Virus record (IMG/VR): IMGVR_UViG_3300017986_000047
Location: 1-43,176 of that record
Source: a virus
DNA length: 43,176 nt
Direction: 5' to 3' (one strand)
Below are positions 19,001-28,600 of this stretch, piece after piece. Each line of letters begins with the position of its first letter. Positions within the stretch are counted from its first letter, which is position 1. The translations under genes and the position numbers were made by a program. The notes beneath the pieces are model-generated. The model was not told where the DNA came from and ran no database searches. It saw only the letters and a program-made list of their open reading frames with translations.

Positions 19001-19635
19001 ACGGTTCTATGTTCACATCTTCTGATACTGTAATCAGTGTTGGTGATGGTTTGGATATCGTTGGTGGAACGATCAATGCGAACGTTGAAATATCTCATAC
19101 AGATACTTCTAGTCAAGCAAATGTTGCATTCGCAAATACTGCACTTGCACCAGAATTTATCTCTGCAGTTGACGTAGATCAGTTTGGTCACGTTGTTGGA
19201 GTTTCCAAAGAAGTCAGACTTTATCTTGACCAAGCAACTGCAGATAATAGATATGTAAACGAAACTGGTGATACGATGACAGGGAACTTGGAAGTCCAAG
19301 CTGTCATCTCACAAGATTATTCTGCATTCCATTCTGAGTCATTAACACTAACAACAACATCTCCAACTGTATTGTTTAGTTTCGCTCATGCAGATTTTAT
19401 GGGTGGTGAATTCATTATTACTGGTAAAAATGGAATAAATAAACATATTACAAAAATGTTGATTGTTCATGATGGCACTACTGCATCAGCAACAGAGTTT
19501 GGTAAGGTGGTGACAAACACTGACCTTGCAACTTACGATGTTATAATTAATGGTAGCGATGTTCAAGTTTTGGTTACTCCATCACAATCATCATCTACGG
19601 AGTTCGTAACCTTTGCAACTCTAATAAAAGATTAA
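13072..19635 (+). CDS. Large repeat-containing tail fibre protein, 2187 aa
   Basis: This is a fibre-type protein without enzymatic motifs. In order it shows: an N-terminal region with an FGHV motif; DAVTKxYID segments (near 13660 and 15450), a known fibre signature; an ILVKDQTxxxENGTYDV segment (about 13920-13970) common in phage fibres; three copies of a GMIRYNTxDxQFEGYDGNxWxGL block (about 14370, 14665 and 15145); a degenerate cupredoxin-like domain (about 16750-17008); four copies of a 91-residue repeat with exact 273-base spacing (from 17215); three tandem 15-residue RYYTEAELDGGQLDN repeats (18722-18856); and a C-terminal beta domain (about 19370-19632). The motif D-E/Q-FGHV recurs four times. 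The start ATG has GAGG ten bases upstream. Neighbouring fibre genes and high Asn/Thr/Val/Gly content support a trimeric elongated fibre. Receptor specificity cannot be read. Confidence 0.75.
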   Translation: MAIKVVVGDSPERSVTTVLEGEQKPLITPDSVTLGVDTVGPYVATLSSGNGVILFPEDANTRNIETANITIVHANTSGEISTNNDVLQFVRNVEIDQFGHVTVFAGTEFNPDQFYASNGVIFTNDITIGNTVIGNSGNTFTLEGLTSLIVGELTLANNTIATGEELVFQTGANSYISVSNARISDLAEPVANTDAVTKSYIDTALDNLEQGLLFVADPQSPNDATNKRYVDNLVQGLNVKPSALAATTGDLAGAFNSANNTLVLPPYNVMNIDGVTTWEIGDNILVKDQTNPAENGTYDVIQLGNAFVPWVLKRSEYANESSELPGAFEFVVDGTVNGNKAFVATVIDAETFTINQDAVTWTQFFGEGNYFAGKDLTLVNGREFVLNSNVNLETITSLDLETLTIVSNTVVIDSEGGLVLPVGSTNDRSGNIQGMIRYNTTDGQFEGYDGNAWSGLGGVIDVDQDTYISAEDTAGSDNDQLKFYTGDVNRLTIDQYAITANVDINLDTTGALTLPDGTSAQRDAIPQFRRGMIRYNTSDDQFEGYNGNNWQGLGGVVDVDQDTKITAEYTPGGDQDELNFYAGGNHVAQFYANKDVYFYGNMDVSGNVVIGGNIRLGDNEIDNIEVVADFTSNLLPNDNDTYMLGGTGKNWYKLFTGRIGHDSNVVIIETEGALTLPVGSTAKRPPAYEGMIRFNTDDNRFEGYDGNIWAGLAGSVIDVDQDTKITAETSPNADNDQLNFHTAGHLRLTIDEDGIIKVPAGNNMFLEAPGGFINVGNTIITNLADPVNDQDAVTKYYLEKGGFASTLTLKDNSNTHLVALLQSPTVTVGRGLEVQNANSTAFELAVDVTGVQPGIYGNDGYVPRVRITEDGRIDFATELPVELQANAIPDFTEVSMDITGLMFRDGTHTGVYVYYDDAGNTINISHNTSPITNTDNADGEFIQNLEFDEFGHVVVLNSANLDLQYIRTDGTIPASNTIIAPRFADSANIEYFIDPFETSQIRNLILGFGSNTASIEMSDGPLPTDKSFIYASAGVIGFVDNSLNYFASANRTTGDFTVTGNLIAGGFADSQDTSFVINPADISNVNKFYVEDHAWFGYNISLNQQGFSANNGVIEFGGAKLRNVGIPVEVHDAVTLGFMQAAIQGGEGTSLSNTFTIDVNVDGSTLEIVNDITRVKDGGITNAKIATPYITIAGETQATIPPFFVTANLTLFDGDQWQVNGTLRDETYSFTEEPTLQVYIGDTLNFAVSGANTISLYIKTSETSGTGDAAFGVTNQGATGGETLTFVPDTVGTYYYIDINNTDRSGQITVSEQYTPAENINLGETLTFAAGEGINTEVTNNTITISAELATAFASNDNRGIAAFANADFVVTNGVVEFATSGVTANTYGSSTAIPILTIDEHGLVTLASTASVAGVDGVSYENSNNTITIVTGDGSEFHIQTETTVELSGKVTGTATSSNGTVQIATELEDTGVVANTYGSSTEIPVITIDVDGRITLANTASVAGVDSFSYDPANNTITLITGDGSEFHIATETAVELTGKVTGSATSSNGTVQVTTELEDTGVAAGTYGSASQIPVFTVDDDGRITVANTAAVGGIDDFSYDAANNTITLSSGDGSVYHLRTETTVNLLGDVTGTATSSNGTVEVTADISTTGVVAGVYGTASQIPIITVAADGRITTMSNTAVAGVDDFVYTSANNTLGIFTGDGSVFLQKIDSFDETVNFGADIDVTGNVTVSGTVDGRDIAADGAKLDNIEAGATGDQTATEILNLLLTVDGDGSGLDADTVDGYSAQEILDASANNAQNLIGDGEVFIYANTGVTVNSTNVNYRFNLNSANSFTFDVGHADTSSIANTSLSLPNVLTGITFDEFGHAQTTSSTDLDGRYYTEAELDGGQLDNRYYTETELDAGQLDNRYYTEAELDGGQLDSRYFNLTGDTVTGNSTFEQNVIIDGTINRDPRITLYGFVNGFTDLVNLANGSMFTSSDTVISVGDGLDIVGGTINANVEISHTDTSSQANVAFANTALAPEFISAVDVDQFGHVVGVSKEVRLYLDQATADNRYVNETGDTMTGNLEVQAVISQDYSAFHSESLTLTTTSPTVLFSFAHADFMGGEFIITGKNGINKHITKMLIVHDGTTASATEFGKVVTNTDLATYDVIINGSDVQVLVTPSQSSSTEFVTFATLIKD
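16750..17008 (+). other. Degenerate cupredoxin-like domain (no copper ligands)
   Basis: The region reads LQVYIGDTLNFAV, ISLYIKT, FGVTNQG, LTFVPDTVGTYYYIDINNT, SGQITV. It aligns segment by segment with the cupredoxin domain of the 8777 gene. At the ligand positions His becomes Ile, Cys becomes Asp, His becomes Asn and Met becomes Arg. This suggests a copper-free structural relative. Confidence 0.55.
17215..18215 (+). repeat. Four tandem 273-base (91-aa) repeats
   Basis: Copies begin at 17215, 17488, 17761 and 18034, exactly 273 bases apart, with the fourth shortened. Each reads TGVxAxTYGSxTxIPxITIDxDGRIT, then NNTITLxTGDGSxxH, then VTGTATSSNGTVxVTTEL. Synonymous divergence between copies is high. 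Confidence 0.85.
18722..18856 (+). repeat. Three tandem 45-base (15-aa) repeats
   Basis: Consecutive RYYTEAELDGGQLDN units. Units 1 and 3 are nearly identical in DNA, while unit 2 differs at several synonymous sites plus E-to-T and G-to-A changes. This type of repeat is common in phage fibre shafts. Confidence 0.8.
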
Positions 19636-19669
19636 ATAATACTGCCTAATTCTGGGGAGAGTGAACCGA

Positions 19670-22600
19670 ATGGCAAACGATAAGAAATTTATAGTCAAAA
19701 ACGGCCTCCAAACTCTTGGAGACGTACTCATTGGTACGTCTACTGACGATGGTGTTAGTAAACTTCAAGTAGATGGTCCTACTCATATTGAGGCCACTCT
19801 TCCTTCATATCCTACCTTAAAAGTTACGAACGACTCTGGTTCTGCAGGTGCACCCATCATTCAATTCGTTGGACCTTCTGGTGCATTGAATGTTGAGAAC
19901 CTTGGAACCCTAAACGATTACGGTATCTTTAACTCTACAAATGGTATTGAGTTTCATAACGGTGATGATGGTCTAGTCTTCAAACAAAACGGTGTTGCAA
20001 GACTTTCTATTGAAAATGGTAACACAACTTTCACAGGTTTGTCAACTACAAATATCGAAGGTCGTCGTATTATTACGACAGATGACGAAGCACGTAATGG
20101 TGGTTCATTCGACGCTGCAACACTTGATGGTTTAGACTCTATCCAGTTTGTTCGTTCTGATGAAGACGATACAATGGATGGTTCGTACATTATCACAGGT
20201 AACTTGACAGTTTTCGGTACGACGACAACCATCTCTTCTGAAACAGTAACAATCGCAGATAACATTCTATTGTTGAATAGTAATGTTACAGGTACGCCTT
20301 CTGAAAATGCAGGTATTGAAATTGAAAGAGGAACATCTACAAATGTTTCCTTCATTTGGAATGAAGCTGCAGACTGGTGGACAATCGGTGATTATGCACT
20401 TGAAACAATTGAGATTAGATCAGTTGCTGATAATGATCTTCTTCTTCGTGCTGCAAGTTCAGGTAGTGCAAATGTTAACATCACTGGCGGATATGGTACT
20501 TCCTACCAAGGTCTAAGATCTGCAAAAGTTGGTGTCGAAGGTTGGGGTGAGATCCTTTACAATAGTGCGACAAAACTTAAAGGTATCTCTGACGGTATAG
20601 AAGCAACCGAAAACCTTGATGTTAAAGGTGATATCACTATTGGAGACAACAATGGTGCTGCACAGATTTTCTTTGACGGTAGTGGTCTTAATAATACTCT
20701 GTATTCAAACAATGGGGAAATTGGTTTCCTCAAACAGAACTTTAACTACGGTGCATATCTAAACTCAGACGAAGACTGGATTGTATCTGGTAACAATGTT
20801 GCACAGGGTAATATTATTTCAGAAGGCGACATCACTGCGTATGATGATATCGTTGCAAACAATAATATCAATGCAACTAATGGTAATATCACTGCAGATG
20901 CGGGTAATATCGCAGCTACTACAGGTAATGTAACTGCAGGAAACAGTATTACTGCACAGAATAACATTACTGCAACAACTGGTAATATCGATGCGACTGC
21001 AGGAAACGTAACTGCAGGGAATGATGTATCAGCAGGTAATGACGTTACCGCTGCAAACGATGTGACTGCAACTGCAGGTGACGTAACTGCAGGACAAGAC
21101 GTTATTGCAACACGTGACATCTCTGCAGGTAGAGATGCAAACATCACTGAAGACTTAACTGCGAATAATGCGTATATCACCAATGATCTGACCGCTGACG
21201 ACATTATCTCCCAGACTATCAATGCGAACAGTGCAATCATTGGTGATATCACTGCGAACAATATTGTTGCAGATCAGGATATTCGTTCTGGTCGTTTCGT
21301 CGACAATGACGATGACACATATTTCTTCGATGGTGATAAAGCGTCTGTTGCGAATACAATCGGTATCGATACTTACATCTTCCATAATGGTGATACAGAC
21401 ACACGTATGGGATTTGATGGTGCGGATCAAATCAGTTTCCAAACTGGTGGTACAGAAAGATTAAACATTGACAACAACTCTGCAGACTTTACTGTAGGAG
21501 TTTATGCACCAACATTCTATGATTCAGATGACTCAAACTACTTCGTCAATCCTGCATCTGCGTCGATCATGTCAAGTATCTACATCGACGACTTTATCTA
21601 TCATGCGCAATCAATCAATGACTATATGGGATTTGCCGCTGCAAATGATTGGCGAGTTACGATTGGTAGTACACTTAAACTGAATGTTACAGATGCAATC
21701 ACGCAATCTTTCAATAACGTTCGTGCACCAAGATACCTTGGTGCATCTGGCACAACATATTACTTAGACCTAGACAACACAGGAAACAATACGTCTCTTG
21801 CGGTTGATGGTCGTGTCCAAATTGGTAACGTTACTGATGTTGACAGATGGAACGACAACACTGGTACTGGTGGTATTTCTCTTGCATCTTACAATGGGTT
21901 TGGTGGAAACAACAACCCATCTATCGCCATCTCTGGTGCGAATGGTGCATATGCACTAATGTACATGAACCGTATCGATATGGGCAACAACCCATTCGAT
22001 AACAGCAACAGATATATTCATTTCTATAACGATGGTACTGGTGTTCAAAAGATTGCGGGTGACGCAACTGGTAACCTTAACTTTGTACCAGATTCAGATG
22101 CGACTGCAGTTAAGTTCTGGAACGCAAGTGCAGACAATCTATTCACTATTAATGGTGGTGGTGCAGTTGTTGTCGGTGGTGAATCTGCAACTTATGGAAG
22201 TTCAGATGCTACTCCTGTTCTGGGTAGTATTACCAACAATAGACTACATGTAAATGGTTCTATCCAACTTAATGGAAACAATGACGCAATCGTATTTGGT
22301 CGTGGAACTTCATCATTCCTAAAAGACGAAGAACTAGGATTTGGATGGGGTTCTGGTTGGTATCAAACAGATGCAACGTATTTGCGTGTACGAAACAATG
22401 CAACTATCTACTCAACTGGTGATATCCAAGCTGGTAATTTTGTGTCGTCTGCAAATACAACTTACTTTGTTGATCCAGATGGTACTTCAGTTCTTTCTAC
22501 AATTGACATTGATGATTATATCAGACATCGTGGAGATGTCAATACTTATTTTGGATTTGAAGCAAACGATACAATCCGTTTCTGGACGAATGGTACACAA

Positions 22601-25600
22601 CGTCTGAATATTGATAATAACTCTGCAGACTTCTCAATTAATGTCTATGCACCTCGTTATTATGATTCAAATGACAATGCATATTACGGCGACTTCGCAT
22701 CTACATCAAATATGTCTCGTATCGACATCGACGACTTCATTCGTCATAGAGGTGATACAACCACATACTTTGGATTTACCGCCAACGATCAAATCCGTTT
22801 TTTCACTAACAACGCACAACGTGTAAACATCGATAACGATTCAGTAGACTTCCTTGTTGCTGATTACGGAACACTTGCATATCGCAATGTCTTCTACGAT
22901 AGAAATGACACATCGTTCTATATCGATGGTAACTCTGAGTCAAGACTGAATACTCTTCGTCTGAGAAAGACAGGAGATCCAAGCGACGACTTCAATGCAC
23001 TTTGGATTGACAACGGTACTGGTACAGGTGACATTGATACACCTGAGTCGTGGATCAACTTCCAGTTCCAAGACAGCAACGCAAACTTCACACCACAAGT
23101 AAGAATTGGTGCAACAACTGGTTACAACGATGGTTCGTCTTCAGATAACCTTGACAAAGAAGGTTCTGGTAACTTCATCGTTCAGACTGCAGAAGGTACT
23201 GGTGGCGCAGGTGCAGGTGCACTCGCAACAACATTCTATGTAAACTATCGTGGTGACGCATACGCATCTAGATCTATGCGTTCACCAATCTTCTATGATC
23301 ACAATAATGATGCTTTCTTCGGTAACTTCGCTGGTCAGTCTAGAATGTCTACCATTCAACTTGATGACGGTGTAGTTCTAAGATCTCCAAACGGTGATTA
23401 TGGTTCATTTGCAATCACTGGACAAGCACGTGGTGGATACGAAGGTTTCTCAATTAATGACCGCATGGTCTTCATGCATGATAATAACAATCGTGTTGGT
23501 GTATATAACGATGTAGACAACGAGTGGATTTGGTACGCAGACAGAAACGCTGCAATGCGTTTGATGTATAACGGTGGAGAACAATTCCGTACAGAAAATG
23601 GTTATGCGTTTGCACCTAACCAGATGCGTTCACCTATCTTCTACGATTCGAATAACACATCATATTACGCAGACCCTGCATCAACATCGATATTCAACAT
23701 AATGAGAGCCAACCGTTATCAGGTTGATGGATCTACTTACTACATTGATACTGCATCTGGTGACTATGGTTCGATTAGAGTTGAAGGTGCGAAGAACGGT
23801 TGGGCAGGATATGCAATCCGTGACGACTATGTCTTCATGTCAAACGGTGCAAACGAAGTAGGTATCTACAATGATACCGATAACGAATGGATCTTGAAAG
23901 GTTTCAGAAACAATCGTCTGGAACTAATGTACAATGGTGGTGTTCAAGCGCAGACGCAAAACGGTTACTTCGACATGATTAATCAGGCACGTTCGCCGAT
24001 TTATTATGATAGAAATAACACTGGTTACTATGGTGACTTTGCGTCTCATTCACGTATGAGTTCTATCTCAGTTGGTAACCAAGGTGCAATTGCAAATAAC
24101 ACTTATGCAATGTCCTTGTATCATAACAATAGATATATGCTTGCAATTCGTTCAAGTCTTGCAGGATCACAGTATCCTTGGCTTGTAAACGAAAACTGGA
24201 ACGGTTATGATGGAACTGCTCGTGAATCGCTTATTTTCCACTTTAACGCAGTTGGTGATAGATTCTGGTTTGATAAAGCAGGTAACTTTAAAGCATCGAA
24301 ATCTATTACTGCACCAGAAATCAATCTAAACGGTGGTAATGGTAACCTTAACCTTTCACCTGCATATGGTTCTGGTCATGCAGATCAGGTACTATTTGAT
24401 GGTACAGAGTATTTTGACAAACGAGTTACGCAAGCTCTTGCACCTAACGAAAACAGTTTGACAACGTCGACTAGTGAGTTTGTTCGTGCAACAACTGGAC
24501 CATTTGCAGGATCTTATGTACTTCAGACTTCTGGTTACCGTGACTTCTACTCTGCATATATTCCAGTCGAACCAGGCGAAGAACTCTATGGTGAGATTTC
24601 TGTTCGTAGAATTTCAGGTTCGGGTGGTGTTCTTTACTACGGTATTGAACGTTATGATCAAAATATATCTCCAATTGCAGGTAACTCAGGTACAACTTAC
24701 TTTGTTGCAAGTAACGTAAACTATACAAGCACTAATTGGAGTACCTATAGAGGTTATACAACGATTCCATCGAACTGTTATTATGTTCGTATTCGTATTT
24801 TGATGAACTATTCAGGCGGTGGTGCACTGCGTCAATATGCAGGTATCATGTTGAAACGTTCTAACTATCATGGACGTTTGCGTGGTGATGATATTGTTGT
24901 GACAGGTGACGTAACTGCTGATCGTTACTATGATCGTAACGATACGAACTATTATCTAGATCCTGCATCTACTTCTTATGTGAACGATATTCGTTTTAAC
25001 ATTGGGTATGATCGTAACAATACGAACTACTACATCAATCCAGCTTCGACATCACGTCTTGCGAATATTGACATTGCACCTACTTTGTCAAATGGTTATG
25101 CACGTATTCGTTCGATTATGACATCTGGATATCCTGCACTTGAATATAGTGATAGTGCGCCAGGGAACTCTTCTGGTGACCAACACTTTGTTTGGGGTGC
25201 AAACGATACTGGTGCAGGTCGTATGCAACTTCGTTGGAGAGGTGGCACTGCATTTGGTAGTGCATGGTACAGTGAAGGTACACTTCTTGCAGAATTCATT
25301 GGTGACAACAGTGCAGTTAACTTTCCACAAAGTGCGGGCGTTCGTTCGCCTATCTTCTATGATTACAATAATACAGGTTACTATGTAAACCCTGCGTCGA
25401 CTTCTCGTATGGTTCACCTACGTTTGAGTTCTGGTGATTCATATTTGAAAGTTGGTTCGAACGCAGCAACGCAGACAACACGTGATGGTAACAGACCACA
25501 GATTGAAATTGGTGCAAACCATGCGTACCCACACTTTACTCTAAGTTCTTGGGGTACAAATACGAACCACGGTGGGGTGATTTCGTTCCGTTCAAGACGT

Positions 25601-28600
25601 GACTCTTCGAACAACGTTCGTCGTTGGAACATTGGTACTGCAAACTATCAAGCGAACTCACTTGACTTTGGTTACTATGACAACCAAGAAAACCCACACT
25701 ATGGTGTTGGTACAAGTTGGTCACAAGACGCTTACACAAGATTTATCATCCGCACAGGTTACACTGAAGCAAAAGGATCTATGAGATCCCCAATCTTCTA
25801 TGATGTTAACGATACAAACTACTATGGTGACTTTGCATCCACATCTAGATTGAATGATAGTTGGCACAACCAACTTCGTATGCGCAATGGCGGACAGATG
25901 TTGTTCTACACCAATGAAGGTAATGGTGAACAAACAATTCGTGGTTATATTCGTGCAACCTCATCAAATGACGCCCACTTCCAATTTGCAACATCTGGTG
26001 GCGAAGATATTAGATTTATGGATGGTGGTCTGAGTGGTACGTGGAACATGATCATCCGTGGCGATGGTGATACTCTAATTAACCGCAACATCTATGCTCA
26101 AGTTTTCTACGATAGAAACAACAGCGGATACTACACAAATCCTGCTTCTACTTCTCGTATGAATGTTGTCACTGCCGATCAGTTTAACATGGCTGATCGT
26201 GGTGATTGGATCACATTCTATGGTGATGATTCAACATATCATGGGATTGCATCTCGTGATAGTGGTGGTAGTACTTCGGATGACATCCGTATCAACACAT
26301 ACGGTAGTTTGTTTATCAACCTAGACTCAAACAATAACAACAGTTCAGGTGCAGACTTCCGTATTGGTCGTCATGGTGCTGCAACTGGTACAATTTCTAA
26401 CTTTGGATTGTTTGATGTTTATGGTGACGCATTGTATGTCTACACTGGATACAGCTTCCGTGCGCCAATCTTCTACGATTCGAACAACACTGCTTATTAT
26501 GTAGATCCGGCAGGCACCTCACGTCTTGCAAACATCACTGCAAACTTCCTACAGTTCGACAATGGATTTGACATCTACGACGATGACGCTGATACACTGA
26601 GTATTCGTTCAAACAACTCTGATCATGGTGAAATCATTTTCCGTGACTCCAACTCCACTGCATGTGGACGTATCTATTGGGATGATGACGGACAACACTT
26701 CGGTTTAAGACATGCTAATAACGAGTGGGGTATATATCTATACGAAAATTCCCATACTTACATTTATTACAATGGTAGATGGGAAGCTCGTGCAGATAGC
26801 GGTTACTGGCGTTCTGAAAGATCATCTCGTGCACCTATTTTCTATGACTTGAATAACACGTTCTACTATACGAACCCTGCAAGTACTTCTAGATTGAATG
26901 CTGCAGAATTCTATGGTAAAGCGTACTTCTATGCACGTCAAAATGACTCTGCAGGATCTCACTCTTCATATGACGTTACAGGTACTGACTATCTAAACAA
27001 CGTGGCGGCAGAATTCTGGTCAGGTAACGATGCGCCTGTAACGATTTACTTCCGTTCTGGTGTTAACGCACCATCAGACCACGCTTACATTACGTTTGAT
27101 CCAGACTTCAACAACACTGGTGAAAACGCTGCACTTGTACTTGGTGTTGATAACGATGGTACAGGTTCTTCGGACTACATTCGTCTACAAGGTCGTGTAG
27201 AACTTCACTCAAACCTTTCTTCTTCTGACAACTCAGAGATGCAGGGTTGGTGGTATCAGACTACAAAGTATGCTCGTCTAAACACAGATTACTTTGATCA
27301 TATTTCTGATATTCGTTCGCCTATCTTCTACGATAGAAACAATACTGGTTACTATGTAAACCCTGCAAGCACTTCGAACTTGAACACTGTTCTCATCAAC
27401 AGACTTCGTCTTGATGACGGCGGTTCTTCTGGTCACCTTTACACTGATGATACCTATTTGGATCTACGTTATGGTGCAACAGGTGGCGGTGGTGTTCGCC
27501 TCTACGACAGTCAAGGTCAACTTCAGGGTTACTGGTATGGTTCTGGCGGTGGCGAACACGGTCTTTTGGATAATGATGGCGCATGGGCAGTTCGTGTTAG
27601 AACAAGTACCAACCCACTAGAACTTCGTTGTAACAACAACACGGAATTCTATGTGTATACTTCTTACACATATTCGCCTGGCTCATCTCGTGCCCCAATC
27701 TTCTATGATGCAAATAATACTGGTTACTACTTCGATGGTGCGTCGACTTCACGTTCGAACTACCATAGAATTAACAACCTGTATGACTCGCAAGAACGCA
27801 GATACACTTCACCAAATGGTGGTACATATACTACAACATCAAGTTCTGTAACTGGTGCAATTCGTATTGGTCTACCAAGAAGTAGATATCGTTCTGCAAC
27901 CATGATGAAGTTCAAGGTTACGGTTTACGAATACTCAACAGGTAGAATGCATGAGTTCATAATCGGTGGTTACAACTACTCAGGAGACAACAACTGGTAT
28001 AACGAATCTGCAACCCAGTTGACAGATGATAACCGTGGAGCCTATACAGTTCGTTGGGGTAGAGAAAACTTCTCTGGTGGTAACAGAGATGTTGTTTGGA
28101 TTGGTGAATCTAATTCTAGTTGGTCTTATCCACAAGTTCATGTTCAGTGGATTGATGTTGGTTATTCTGGTTATTCAACTGCATGGGGTCAAGACTGGGT
28201 TATTGGATTTGACTCAAATGGTTTCTCAAATGTTTCTCGCACAAGAACTGCATCCCTAGTTTATACTCTGAACAATAGAGATAACTGGGCATATGATATG
28301 CGTGCTCGTATCTTCTACGACAATAACAACACTAGTTATTATGTAGATCCTAACGGTACGTCACGTCTTGCAAACGTTACTATGAACTTCCTTCAGTTCG
28401 ACAATGGTTTCGACATCTATGATGACGATTCCGATACAATGTCGATCCGTTCAAACAACAGTGACCATGGTGAAATTATCTTTAGAGATAGTAACTCTAC
28501 TGCATGTGGTAGAATTTACTGGGATGATGATGGACAACACTTTGGTTTACAACATGCGAATGGTGAATGGGCAGTTTACATGTATGAGAACTCTCATACC

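Noticed and set aside
13072-19635. Frameshift or pseudogene in the repeat-rich fibres
   Set aside because: Frames are uninterrupted over 6.5 and 9.9 kb and the repeats keep register, so these are intact genes.
19661-19669. GTG start for the giant fibre
   Set aside because: It directly abuts the GGGGAGA ribosome site, leaving no spacing; ATG 19670 has nine bases.
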